A DNA stretch of 37,019 bases from Ophryocystis elektroscirrha (taxonomy: Eukaryota; Apicomplexa; Conoidasida; Neogregarinorida; Ophryocystidae): the NCBI GenBank assembly GCA_030141585.1, contig JAQIFP010000107.1, forward strand, positions 14,799 to 51,817. Direction: 5' to 3'. Positions 1 through 14,545 of this stretch are shown in pieces. How positions within the stretch are numbered: the first letter of the stretch is position 1; every line of letters starts with the position of its first letter. Below the pieces are notes generated by a model that worked only from the letters and a program-made list of their open reading frames with translations, did not search any database and had not been told where the DNA came from. The position numbers and the translations under genes were made by a program.

Positions 1-168
1 ATTATATTATATTATATTATATTATATTATATTATATTATATTATATTATATTATATTATATTATATTATATTATATTATATTATATTATATTATATTAT
101 ATTATATTATATTATATTATATTATACTATATTGTATTATATTATATTGTGTTATATTCTATTATACT
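1..168. repeat. Tandem ATTAT repeat at left contig edge
   Basis: A 5-bp unit (ATTAT) is repeated almost perfectly for about 125 bases and then becomes irregular to about 168. It runs into an (AT)n tract. It is not a telomere repeat of the TTTAGGG type. The assembly most likely stopped in this repeat, which also cuts off the 5' half of the neighbouring hexokinase-like gene. Confidence 0.9.

Positions 169-170
<2 letters not shown>

Positions 171-212
<42 letters not shown>
171..212. repeat. (AT)n microsatellite
   Basis: Uninterrupted AT dinucleotide run of 42 bases between the ATTAT repeat and the first recognisable exon. It lies in what is probably an intron or the upstream region of the hexokinase-like gene. 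Confidence 0.9.
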
Positions 213-215
<3 letters not shown>

Positions 216-296
216 TAATATTATTATTACACAGACTTATAATACGGCATAAATAGTGATAATTAGTTGAGTTATTATCTTTATTATTTTTATCAG

Positions 297-1539
297 GATT
301 TAGATAAGCAAATTGGTATCGGCTTTTCAATATCGTTTCCTTTACTACAAAAATCCGTAAACCACGGAATTTTGAAGATTTGGACAAAGGGATTCAAAAC
401 TGGATCTGCAACTCATGACCCTGTAGTTGGTCAAAATGTTTGTGCACTCTTGGAAAATGCTTTAGCTAGGCAAAAAATCAACGCCAAAGTTGTCGCTGCC
501 ATAAATCCTGCGGTAAAAAAAAAAAAAAAAATAAAAAATAGGTTGGTTCTCTTTTAGCTGGTATAATGGAGTCTAAAGCGACACAACGACCTTGCACAGT
601 TGGTTTCATATTAGGCAATGGTGTTAATGGAGCTTATATCCAAGCAGACTCGGAGATGTACGGATATAATAGTGTAATTATTAATACGGAGCTAGGCAAT
701 TTCGACAAATTATTACCAAGAATTCACATTGATTATGAAGTAAGTATATAAATTTAAAAAACAAAAAAACTTTACATTACATTTTAATTGTGATTTGCGA
801 TTATTATACAAGAAAAAAACCAATTTTGCATTATCGCATAAAATATTTCTAAAATTTTATATAAATAATGTGTATACAATAATATTAATAAATATTTATA
901 TATTCGTATTAGTACAAAAAAAAAAAAAAAGTTTAACATTAATTTAATATAATACTGACAGATTGATTTTTATTCTGGAGCTCAAGGGCGTCAACTATTA
1001 GAAAAAATGACTTCCGAACTATATATTGGAGAAATATGTAGATTGCTTGTTTTGCAGATATTCCAACACGAGGCACCGTTGGGAGCATGGTAATTTTTTT
1101 TTTTTTTATTTTTTTTTTCAGCAAACCGTATTCGCTTTCATATGAGAACTGTTTCAATATTTTGAAAGATAAACCTTTGTTCTCTGAAACAGCAGAAATA
1201 CTTAAATTACACTGGAATTGGGAGCTAAGAGATGAAGCTGCTCTAGGCATGATACACACCATAATAACTGCTGTATTCGAGCGTTCTGCGTCCATAGCTG
1301 CCACAGCTATTGCAGGAGCAGCTATGGCTAGTGGCTGTCTTCAACCAGCCATGGGGGGAGTAACAGTAGCAATAGATGGTGTATTATATGTACAAAACCC
1401 TATATACCAAACTTTCGTAAAAAAATACTTGGATATTATTTTGGAATATGAAACAGCATCCTTATTGACTCTACTGCCTGTCTCTAACAGTTCTGCACAA
1501 ATGGCTGCCCGTTTAGTTTCATGTTTGTCCGAAAAATAA
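297..1539 (+). CDS. Hexokinase-like protein, 5' partial, catalytic Asp missing
   Basis: Exons 297-512, 542-739, 962-1089 and 1122-1539; introns of 29, 222 and 32 nt. All junctions keep the frame. The translation aligns with the C-terminal two thirds of hexokinases: SFP and WTKGFK of the sugar site, the INxExG segment (here INTELGNF), LEKM with the conserved Glu, LGEI-like GEIC, and a C-terminal AIDGVLY corresponding to the usual GVDGTLY. Hexokinases phosphorylate glucose with ATP in the first step of glycolysis. Two active-site segments are altered. The usual NDTVGT, with the catalytic Asp, reads NPAVGS. The phosphate/sugar loop GTGxN reads GNGVN. The N-terminal domain is missing because the contig begins just upstream, and 297 follows a 3' splice site, not a start codon. 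It is probably a pseudoenzyme or a divergent paralogue; a base error cannot explain all the changes. Confidence 0.85.
513..541 (+). other. 29-nt intron made almost entirely of A
   Basis: The intron starts GTA, continues as an A run broken by a single T, and ends ATAG. Splicing here joins NPA to VGSLLAGIME in the hexokinase-like frame with phase 0 on both sides. There is no pyrimidine tract and no room for a normal branch-site spacing. It is the clearest example of the homopolymer-filled mini-introns in this window. Confidence 0.8.
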
Positions 1540-1951
1540 GCTAATTATCTCATAATTTGTGTATAGCAATATATACAATAAATTGACTACAAATATGCAT
1601 GAAGATATATATATGTCCACATACATGTAAATATATAAAAGGATTCAACATAGGAATTGCGCGATATATAATAAAATATATTATTTTTATATTTTTTATA
1701 AAATAAATAAAACATTTATTTATTTATATATACGTAATATGTGTATTATGTATCAACAATATATAATGTATAAACAATTCATTATTTTCGTGTATATAAT
1801 TGTGTATATGATTCAATGCATACATAATTTTTATTTAACTTTTTTTTTTATAAAAAAAAAGTAAAAAGTTATGATGATCAACTTCTTTTTTTTTTATGAA
1901 GTTATTATTTTCGATAATCTTTTGTAGAATTAGGATCAACTAACTGTAACA
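1540..1951. other. Intergenic, hexokinase-like to HGXPRT
   Basis: AT-rich spacer of 412 bases with short A and T runs. Both neighbours point the same way. I read all frames and saw no exon with family similarity and no RNA gene. Confidence 0.6.
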
Positions 1952-2914
1952 ATGGAAAAAAAATTCACGAGGTATTTTATAGTCGTAATGTAGTTTAATT
2001 AGGATTGAGCCAGTGTACATTGACGAAAAAGGATTTAATAAGGAACATTTTTTAGTTCCGAAGCAATATTATGTAAGTATAATATTACTTAACAAATTAA
2101 AAAAAAAAAAGTTATATATACATGCATTTCACATGTATTTTTATTTAGAATGATATTGATACAGTTCTAATACCTCATGGTATGATTCTAGACCGTATAG
2201 AGAAATTGGTAAGAATAAATCTTTTTTTATTTTATAAAAATGAAAAGGCGGAAGACATTTCAAAGTACTACAATGGAAAAGAGCTTCATGTATTATGCGT
2301 TTTGAAAGGATCTAGGACATACTTTTCGTACCTTTTTAAATTTATCAATAAAGTCAACTCGTAAGCGCTAAATTTAGTTATAGAGACACATTAGAACAAG
2401 TGATAATCCTCGTGTACCTGCGTTCTTTGAGTATTATATTCGTTTGAAGAGTTATGTAAATGATTCTACAAGTTCCAATGTAACTTTTTTTTTTTTTTTT
2501 TTAATGAAAGTATCAAGGTTCAAATTAGCGATGAAGATTTGCGGCATTTAAGTGGTAAAGACGTGTTAATTGTCGAAGATATTATTGATACTGGACTTAG
2601 TTTAACAGTCTTATGCAAGCATTTAAGAGTATGAGTTAGTGTTCATAAAATTCTTTTTTAGGAAAATGTAAAACCAGCAAGTATACTGGTAACATCGCTA
2701 TTAGAAAAAAGGTAAGAACCTTTTTTTTTTTTTTTTATAATTTATTAGAACAAAACTGAACAATGGCTTTAAAGGGGATTTTGTGGGATTCTCAATTCCA
2801 AACAATTTCTTAATAGGATTTGGATTAGATTATAATGAGATTTTCAGAGATTTGCCCCATATAAGTTCGATTTCACAATCTGCTATCGAAAAATACAAGA
2901 TCAAAAATATTTAA
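1952..2914 (+). CDS. HGPRT: Hypoxanthine-guanine(-xanthine) phosphoribosyltransferase
   Basis: Eight exons: 1952-1971, 2003-2072, 2149-2208, 2248-2360, 2395-2479, 2518-2628, 2662-2711 and 2749-2914, giving 224 residues, a normal length. It transfers phosphoribose from PRPP to hypoxanthine or guanine in purine salvage, the main purine source in apicomplexan parasites. Landmarks in order: LIPHGMILDRIEKL, LCVLKGS (PPi loop), RLKSYVND (flexible loop, usually SYxNDQST), VLIVEDIIDTG (PRPP motif with the acidic pair), then DFVGFSIP and GLDYNEIFRDL of the purine site. DTGKT reads DTGLS here, a small change next to the PRPP loop. The first exon encodes only MEKKFT plus two bases. Intron 2209-2247 (39 nt) has no stop and a length divisible by three, so it reads through in a naive translation, but the family clearly lacks those residues. 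Confidence 0.93.
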
Positions 2915-2987
2915 ATCTTTTTTTTTTTGTATATTTTTTATTATTATTAGACAAAATTAAATAAATGTCAATAAAATGTGCTAAAAT

Positions 2988-3446
2988 ATGGCACCTATTG
3001 TAGACAGAAGAGTGTAAAAATGGTAAAACTTTTTTTTTTTTTTTGTATATTTTAGATTACTGATGATTATTATGCAGGATGTTATAAAAAATATGCAAAA
3101 TTAAGTAACGAACCATCAAATTCTGCTTTCGTTGAAAGCATAAGAATCAGAGCAAAATATCTTTCAGATGGAGAGATCATAGAAACAACAAATACTGAAC
3201 CAGCCGTACTAGCTGCTTTACAGCTAGTTCAATTTTTTAATGTAAGAAAAAAAAAAAAAGATCAACTGTTGTTAGTCTAATGTAGAAAAAAAAAAAAGCT
3301 TACTGTATCAAATTATCAATACAGCACGTTCTAATGACCCAGTTGCACAGATGATAGCAGCATGTGCATTATCTTTCGGTGTTGTTCCAAATTTTATGTC
3401 AAAAGGATTTTATTACTCCAAAAATCCGAAGACGGATGAAATGTAG
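2988..3446 (+). CDS. Conserved-looking small protein, unknown function
   Basis: Proposed exons 2988-3011, 3056-3241 and 3276-3446 give 126 residues with all phases matching. The exon bodies are convincingly coding (ITDDYYAGCYKKYAKL..., ARSNDPVAQMIAACALS...). I do not recognise a family. The middle exon looks largely helical and there is no signal peptide or membrane segment. The first exon (MAPIVDRR) is weaker because its donor is GTGTAA. The second intron ends at a TTAG inside the ORF, chosen because it is the only acceptor that keeps the frame. It starts only 73 bases after the HGXPRT stop on the same strand. Confidence 0.6.
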
Positions 3447-3936
3447 TTTTATAAGCATTTTATATCAATCTTTAAGTTAGTTTGTTTTACAAGTAATTTA
3501 GACAATTAGGTAGAATTGTAGTTTGCATGATTCTTTTTTAGGTTAAATTTATCATAAATTTAATTTAATTCAATATAATCTGATATTTTTGTAAATATAC
3601 GTATTTATGTTTAGCTCACGCTTATCAATAAATTAACAAAAATTTGATTTATAATAATTAACTTATATAATAATAGTTATAACAATAAGAAAAATTATTT
3701 TTTTCAGTATAAAATTCATTGAAATCAGTTAGATTAATATGTCTAAAATAAGAATCCATACATAATGCAAATTATTATAATATAGAGGTTATATTTTCTA
3801 GTTTTTTTTTTTTTGCCCATAGATTATATCATATGTATCTTTTGTACTTGCATATAACTAAATGTATATAATAAACATAATATATTATGTTAAAAAAAAA
3901 AAAAGTTAAAGTTTTATATATAACCGTATATATAAG
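3447..3936. other. Stretch upstream of the coatomer epsilon exons, no exon seen
   Basis: AT-rich, with T runs at about 3801-3813 and A runs at about 3892-3904. The missing N-terminal half of coatomer epsilon would be expected here, but I found no segment with coding character or COPE similarity in any frame. Confidence 0.5.
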
Positions 3937-4532
3937 GGCGCAACAAATTATTGAATTTCAGGAGGCTACTCCTTGCTAACCAATATTTGCTAATAGACCG
4001 CTGCGATTTAATACCGGCAGTTTTAAATTCTATAACTTCCAATGGTCTTCTATTTCGTAAACTAATATCCAATTTGTGCCACCTATATAAGGTAAATATA
4101 AATTATTTATATGGCACCTCACAGGGTGAATATTTGAATATAATTAAAACATGCGATGAAATAAAGAGTCTGGGTGAGCAGTATGACGAATCTTTACTCC
4201 TAAAAACACGTTAGTGTTTTTTTTTTTTTTTTATTTTTTTTTAGAAAAAGCTGTTGCGTTTATGCATTTGAACGAATGGGAGAAAGCTATAGCAATATTT
4301 GAGAGTATGGAACAATCTGCTGTTATAAAAAATGAAGACATATTAGTAAATATGATAACTTGCTATGAATGGCTTGACAAACAAGAAGAAACTGATAAAT
4401 GCTTCAAGTAAATAATTGATGTATTAAACTAAATCAAGGTTGCTTTTGGATCTAAATCCAAACCAACATTTAGTGCAAAGTATGCATAAATTAAAAAAAG
4501 CTGTTGAATCTATGAATTATAGAACAATTTAG
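3937..4532 (+). CDS. COPE: Coatomer subunit epsilon, C-terminal part
   Basis: Exons 3937-4091, 4125-4209, 4245-4407 and 4439-4532, about 164 residues, phases consistent. It resembles the C-terminal half of coatomer epsilon, a helical TPR-like repeat protein that pairs with alpha-COP in the COPI coat of Golgi vesicles. Visible landmarks are LLIDRCDL, then KAVAFMHLNEWEKAIAIF (a TPR-like helix pair), ILVNMITCYEWLDK, and the end NPNQHLVQSMHKLKKA, which parallels the conserved HPLVxxY-type tail. Typical epsilon subunits are near 290 residues, so roughly the first 120 are not found. The left boundary (AG at 3935-3936) has no start codon and the 490 bases upstream look non-coding. The gene may be shortened or its first exons unrecognisable. 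Intron 4092-4124 is a stop-free 33-mer. Confidence 0.72.
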
Positions 4533-4594
4533 TATTTTTTTTTTTTTTATTTTTGTTGGCCTATCTTAATCAAAAAAAAAAAAAAAACTAATAT

Positions 4595-5928
4595 ATGGCA
4601 TCTAGTTATTCTAAAGCTGTTGCTGATATAAATCAAATATATGAGAGAAATCAAGAAGCTACAGTTTATGTTGGAAATTTAGATTCACGTACAGATGAAG
4701 AAATAATATGGGAGATATTCACACAAGCTGGACCCGTTAAAAATGTTCACATACCTCGAGACAAAATTACGGGAATGCATTCGAGTGATTTTAGTTTTTA
4801 GTTCATTAAATCTTCAGATTACGGGTTCGTCGAGTATCATTTAGAATCAGATGCTGAGTATGCTTTAAAAATTTTCAACATGGTTAAAGTTTATGGAAAG
4901 CCTATGCGTTGTAATAAAGCTGCTCAAGACAAACGAACACTTGAGGTATTTTATAATAAGAAAGTTTCATGTTATGAATAAAACCTTAAGATTAGAAGCT
5001 GTAAAGTAGAATCTTTAGAATAAAAGCTTAAGAGTAGAAGCTTTAGAGTAGAACCTTAAAAGTAGACACTTTAGAGTAGAACCTTTAGAATAGAAACATA
5101 ATAGTAGAGTTTTTCGAGTAGAAGAGTTTTAACAGAAATAATGGAAAAATTTGTTGAAAAGCTTTTTAAAAAAAAAAAAAGTAAACTAAAACCCTTTTGT
5201 GAGAAAATTTTGCACAGATTTTAGATTACTAAATATTGGTTTAGCTGTTTTTATAATGAATTAAATTGATTTGTGCTAGGTTGGAGCAAATTTGTTTATT
5301 GGTAACCTTGATCAAGATGTGGATGAAGCATTATTATACGACACAATGTCGGCTTTTGGAAATGTTCTTACAGCTAAGGTAAAAAAAAAAAAAAAACAAC
5401 AAAAAAAAGGTAATGAGAGACCCGGAGACTGGAGAGCACCGTGGATTTGGTTTTGTTGCATTTGATGCATTTGAATCTTCTGACGCCGCATTGGCAGCTA
5501 TGGACAATCAGTTTTTATGTGACAGACCGATTCATGTATCATATGCCTATAAGAAAGACACTAAAGGTACTCAAATCGAAATAAAATTTGCTTAGGAGAA
5601 AGACACGGTAGTGCAGCAGAACGGCTTATTGCTGGTAGCCGTAGTACTTTGCTTAAAGACCAACATCACCAACAACTAACAACAAATGTGATGTCCACAA
5701 TGATGACAAATATGATGCCGGCTCCTCCTATGTTTCCCACTAATATTATGCCTCAACCACCAAGGCCTCCGTTTCCCACTCCATTAGGTAATTAGACCAA
5801 AATATTGATTTCTATAAATAGTTCCCATGGCACAGCAACCATTTATGATGCCTCCTATGCCAGGGCCTCCAATGATGATGCCAATACCTCCTGGCATGCC
5901 TCAGCCTCCAATGCCTCCTCCTTTATAA
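4595..5928 (+). CDS. SF3B4: Splicing factor 3B subunit 4 (SAP49), two RRMs
   Basis: Six exons: 4595-4784, 4818-4945, 5280-5378, 5410-5566, 5596-5787 and 5822-5928; 290 residues. It is part of the U2 snRNP SF3b complex, which holds U2 at the branch site. RRM1 carries ATVYVGNLD (RNP2) and YGFVEY (RNP1). RRM2 carries NLFIGNLD (RNP2) and RGFGFVAF (RNP1). After [20 protein letters not shown], a family signature, there is a Pro/Met-rich tail ([27 protein letters not shown]). The tail is shorter than in animals, so the protein lies between yeast Hsh49 and human in length. ATG 4595 begins the conserved sequence directly. Introns are 29-34 nt except the second (334 nt), which contains an imperfect AGTAGAA(G/C)CTT-type repeat around 4990-5125. 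Confidence 0.95.
4985..5128 (+). repeat. Degenerate repeat within SF3B4 intron 2
   Basis: Repeated near-copies of a 14-17 base unit related to 'tagaagctttagagtagaa' fill this part of the 334-nt intron. The copies differ by a few bases each. It is purine-rich on the coding strand, unlike the AT repeats elsewhere. No function can be inferred. Confidence 0.6.
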
Positions 5929-6696
5929 ATGTTTTTTTCGAATATCCATTGCATAACTATTCAGCCTATATATATTAAGCATCATAAGCGTAATCTCATA
6001 TGTTGTGTATAAATTTAATTTTAGCCATACAGCGTTTACATTACACAGTCAGTGCAGTTTTATTTTTATATACTTGAGACATTAAAGTCAATTATTTTAA
6101 TTCTCAGTAATTATCTATCCATAAATATATTAAAAATCTACTACCGACAATCAATTTCCTTTTTTTTTTTTTATTAAGATGTATATATATATATACACGT
6201 ACATTAAGTGTATGTTTATGATGATGTGTATATAATAAATATACATTCTTATAAAAAAAAAAGTATTATTTAAAGATAGGTTTAAAATATTATATCATGC
6301 GTGTGTGAAACAAAAACCATATTCAGACTGACGTGCAAAATCGATTGCATCATAATAATTTCAGATGCAAATTACCCTTTGATTATTGTTGTCATCATAT
6401 AAACAAGAAAAAAAAAAAAAAATGTTTCAAAACGCAGGTTGAACAAATAATAAACTATTTGTTCGGTTTTTCATTTTGCCTTAATTTTGCCCATATTCAA
6501 GTGTTCATGTAACACATTGTATAGTGATCTAAACTTAGTATGGGCTATCTAAAGTACACTTTTTTTTTTTTATAAAAACTGGCTACTGATATTAGTCTTA
6601 CCCTGTAATAAAAACTACTATACATATATATAGACGTAACGCAATCTGTTTTATATAGCTGACGGAAATAGTACGTTAAACAAAAACTACTTTGAA
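5929..6696. other. Intergenic, SF3B4 to tRNA-Ala
   Basis: 768 bases without a supported gene. It holds T and A runs and a small inverted repeat at 6441-6464. A box C-like ATGATGA near 6218 and a CTGA near 6332 occur but are too common in such sequence to call a snoRNA. No protein exon with similarity was seen on either strand. Confidence 0.5.
6441..6464. repeat. Perfect 9-bp inverted repeat with 6-base loop
   Basis: GAACAAATA and TATTTGTTC flank ATAAAC and are followed within three bases by TTTTT. The transcript would form a small hairpin. It lies mid-intergenic, so a role in 3' end formation or as part of an unannotated RNA is only a possibility. Confidence 0.5.
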
Positions 6697-6769
6697 GGGC
6701 GTCTAGCTCAAATGGTAGAGCGCTCGCTTAGCATGCGAGAGGTACTGGGATCGATGCCCAGGTCGTCCA
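6697..6769 (+). tRNA. trnA-AGC: tRNA-Ala (anticodon AGC)
   Basis: A 73-nt intronless cloverleaf. The acceptor stem GGGCGTC pairs with GTCGTCC and has the G3:U70 pair that marks alanine tRNAs, with discriminator A73. There is a U-U mismatch at pair 6-67. The D-arm lies in TAGCTCAAATGGTAGAG. The anticodon stem CTCGC/GCGAG closes loop TTAGCAT with anticodon AGC at 6730-6732. The T-arm is CTGGG/CCCAG around ATCGATG. A-box and B-box-like internal promoter sequences are therefore present. CCA at 6767-6769 is partly genomic by chance, since A73 is the last base of the normal gene. The GC-rich body stands out from the surrounding AT-rich DNA. Confidence 0.97.
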
Positions 6770-6775
6770 TTTTTT
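6770..6775 (+). terminator. RNA polymerase III T-run terminator
   Basis: Six T residues directly follow the tRNA-Ala discriminator base, the usual polymerase III stop signal. Confidence 0.85.
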
Positions 6776-6847
6776 GTGGGGTTTTTTTTGAATATCGCCT
6801 TATTTTTAAATAATTTATCAAAAAACTAGTAAAAAAATAAAAGTTGT

Positions 6848-7680
6848 TTATAGTTTTGACAAATGTTGAAGCATACGGAAACCCTTTACAAAAGCTTTTG
6901 CAGGATTTTTACATAGATTTGAAAAAGCATTAGAATTTATGATAATACATGTTCTTTGAAATACCTTGGCACAATTATAGTACTAATTTTTTTTTTTTTT
7001 TTTTTTTTAAATGATTACCTCAAGAATTATGAAACAGCATTCATCCTCAGGCAACAGTTTTCTTATACCCTCAAATTTCTACCTTTATAGAACACCAAGA
7101 AAAAAAGTATACCGCAAAATTTAAAAGTTTCGGTACTCTTTGCATATCCGTCCATGAGTATGCGTTTAAAGACTGTATTTTATTGTTAATATAATAATTT
7201 ATATTATTAATAACAAAGATAATAAATCTTACATGTTTCAATTCAATATTGATTTTTTTAATGTCACTTTTAATCACAAGCGTCTAGCTTTCATTTTTTT
7301 TTTTTTTTTTTTATACTTGAAGATCTTGAGACAATTGCAAGGATGCAGGTGCTGCGTCCCCTGTAACATGATTCAAAAGCTGGCAAGGGATTTTTGATGA
7401 ACAATAGTTTGTCTAATGAAGAAATGTTATTCAAAGATTTAATAGCGAAAAAATAAAAACGTAAAATTTTTATTAATAATTCTGTCCAAAAACTATCTTC
7501 TTACAAATGTTTTAAAAATTATATGATCATTTTCACTTTCGAGTGGTTTCTCTAGTTCCTTAAAAAAAATTTGGGTTTTTTTTTAATTACTGTATATGTT
7601 TGTGCAAGTTGAACCGGAGGTGCAATATTCGTTTGAATTTCACTCTCTTTAACATCACAAACACAACATGCTGTAAACAT
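6848..7680 (-). CDS. ISP-like (inner membrane complex sub-compartment) protein
   Basis: Seven small exons read on the minus strand: 7591-7680, 7505-7558, 7317-7412, 7233-7283, 7113-7172, 7019-7069 and 6848-6982. All are phase 0 and together give 178 residues. The protein starts MFTACCVCDVKE, with Cys at 5, 6 and 8 that could be palmitoylated. It continues IPCQLLNHVTG, LQLSQDLQTLVI and KINIELKHSL, then LPEDECCFIILEYYNCAKVF. This beta-rich pattern, with a DxCC segment and a final helix, resembles my memory of ISP1-ISP4 of Toxoplasma and Plasmodium. Those are PH-fold proteins of about 150-180 residues anchored to the inner membrane complex by N-terminal acylation. Gly2 for myristoylation is absent, unless a further upstream exon exists. 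Exon 3 would end in a stop if its donor (GTATAA) were not used. The last exon could contain another intron. Family assignment is inference; the coding character is strong. Confidence 0.58.
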
Positions 7681-7771
7681 TCATAAGTTTTATTTTAGGT
7701 AAATGAATAAAAAAAATTTCTGGTCCACATTATAAAAATTAAGAATCTAAGACTTTACTTTAGATGCTGGT

Positions 7772-12960
<5,189 letters not shown>

Positions 12961-13133
12961 TGTGCTGAGAAGTTATTGAAACAAAAATTTCTCTGCGGTT
13001 GTCAGAAGAATTTAAAAATTATTTTAAATCAAAGAATCATTATATACAGCGTTAAAGTGTTATAATTGAGTAAATTACTGTTTTGTCTACATTTGTTTTC
13101 CAAATTGCAGGTAAAAGAATCTGTTCAAGAAAA
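12961..13133. promoter_or_regulatory. Shared divergent promoter region, MCM3 / RPL38
   Basis: 173 bases separate the two start codons, so both promoters must lie here or within the first introns. A TTTTCCAAATTGCAG|GT sequence at about 13096-13112 could be the end of a 5'-UTR intron for RPL38. No TATA-like element can be assigned with confidence in this AT-rich DNA. Confidence 0.45.
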
Positions 13134-13385
13134 ATGCCAAAAGAAATAACAAATTTAAGACTATTTTTTGAGCTAACTAATAAAAAAGGCACTAAATGTA
13201 AACATTATTTGAATATTATTAATTATACAGATATCACTGTGCACGAGTCTAAATCCAAAATCAAAGATCGTCAAATAACAAAATTTAAGTTACGTAGACC
13301 CGACTATTTATATACCATTTCTGTTGAGGGTAAAGAAATGGCTGATAAATTAATTAAGAGTCTTCCACAAAGTAAGTCAACCTAA
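13134..13385 (+). CDS. RPL38: 60S ribosomal protein L38 (eL38)
   Basis: Exons 13134-13197 and 13231-13385, 72 residues, the usual eL38 size. It begins MPKEITNLRLFFELTNKKG and continues ITKFKLRRPDYLYTISV and ADKLIKSLP, matching the eL38 pattern (KFKVRCSRYLYTLVV, KAEKLKQSLP). The intron 13198-13230 is a 33-mer without an in-frame stop. Read through, it would add eleven residues in the middle of the protein, exactly where the family has none, so it is almost certainly spliced. An open frame continues upstream of ATG 13134 to about 13083, but that part does not resemble eL38 and is probably 5' UTR or intron. Confidence 0.9.
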   Translation: MPKEITNLRLFFELTNKKGTKCKHYLNIINYTDITVHESKSKIKDRQITKFKLRRPDYLYTISVEGKEMADKLIKSLPQSKST

Positions 13386-13776
13386 TTTCTTTGATCTAAT
13401 TTATTATACATACTTATAAAATAATAAAATACTGATATGTAAAAAAAAATTAATTTTGGCATTTTTATAGTCATATAATGCACATGTTATATTTGTTTGA
13501 TATAGTGTATATATCATGTGTTTATAATATATCTATTAATACATAATAATTCTTTGTATAATATATTAAAAAATATTTTTAAGCTACTTTGTAATAATAC
13601 ATTAAAGACTATATATAACTGACGTGTATAAATTGTCTTTTGAATTGCTCAAACTATTCAATAATTTCAACAGTATTAAGCAAATATACATAAATTATCA
13701 ATACTTCGTATATTTGATACAAAAATTATCACTTTAGACTTACTTCGCACTGCTGGAGCAAAAAAGAAATAGAGGT
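13386..13776. other. Convergent 3' spacer, RPL38 / Cys-rich gene
   Basis: 391 AT-rich bases between two stop codons on opposite strands. It presumably holds both 3' UTRs. I see no exon or RNA gene in it. Confidence 0.6.
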
Positions 13777-14268
13777 TTACAAATTGTCGAAACACCGTGG
13801 ATCTGTAGAGTTTAGCTTATCAAACGTATTTTCTGGTTTTTCTTCCTCAACTTGTTGAGGCGGTTTGTCTATAAAAATATAATGATAACACTCAGTTTGC
13901 TAAATACACAGAATTAACTTACACACTGTGGTTATAATTTCTTGTGGAAGTCTCATTTTCCCTTTAAAAATTTTGTTTTCCATAGCTTGCTTATTTTTTA
14001 TAATTCTCTCTAGAGTTTCCTCATAAAACTCTTCAGATTTATGCTTGTAACCTTCTGCGCACGCGTATGTACACCTTCTTATAAGTTCCGCTTTGGATAA
14101 AACTACACAGCAAACGTCACATCCAGTCTCGGGTTTTATTTCACAGCTACAATTTTTAGGGACATCTGATATATGTCCGACATGAGGACATATCCGATAA
14201 TCAGCAAATATATCGCTTTGTAATGTATATACAATATTGAAAAATATTAAAAATACATGATTTACCAT
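13777..14268 (-). CDS. Secreted cysteine-rich protein, unknown family
   Basis: Two exons on the minus strand (13923-14268 and 13777-13868, intron 54 nt), 145 residues. The N-terminus MVNHVFLIFFNIVYTLQS is a good signal peptide, and no other membrane segment follows. The mature part has about ten Cys, clustered as NCSC, GCDVCC and RRCTYAC in the first half. A charged helical stretch (about YEETLERIIKNKQAMENK) follows, then an acidic Pro-rich tail with a last Cys (DPRCFDNL). I do not recognise the domain. The layout suits a small exported or surface/vacuolar protein of a parasite, stabilised by disulfides. The gene is divergent from BOP1, with 277 bases between start codons. Confidence 0.75.
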
Positions 14269-14545
14269 AAATAAGAATATTTATAATGTATATGTAAAAG
14301 GGAGTACAAAAAATAAATAATTGTATATAAACTCGACACTGCACAAAATGTATTTTCTCAAAATTTACATTAGATCAATTATGATCTGCGTAGCAGCTAT
14401 GCAATGCATTACAAAGTTGAAGTTATATTGTGTGTAATTGTTCTTTAGTGTTACACAACTTTTAATATACTATATACTAAGATGAGAAATATTTGAAAAT
14501 CCTCAAAGGGACCTTATGAATCAGATACTATTTTAAGAATATAAA

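Noticed and set aside
1..212. Possible telomere at the left end
   Set aside because: The unit ATTAT is not a G-rich telomere repeat, and a truncated gene lies immediately inside it.
558..565. Alternative acceptor CTTTTAG at 551-557 for the first hexokinase-like intron
   Set aside because: It breaks the frame. The acceptor at 540-541 gives VGSLLAGIMESK in register with hexokinases.
2209..2247. Reading HGXPRT straight through this stretch as coding
   Set aside because: The inserted residues have no counterpart in HGPRTs, whereas splicing joins RIEKL to AEDISKYY in register with the family.
6218..6335. ATGATGA followed about 110 bases later by CTGA, resembling C and D boxes
   Set aside because: No terminal stem or convincing guide segment, and both short motifs are frequent in this DNA.
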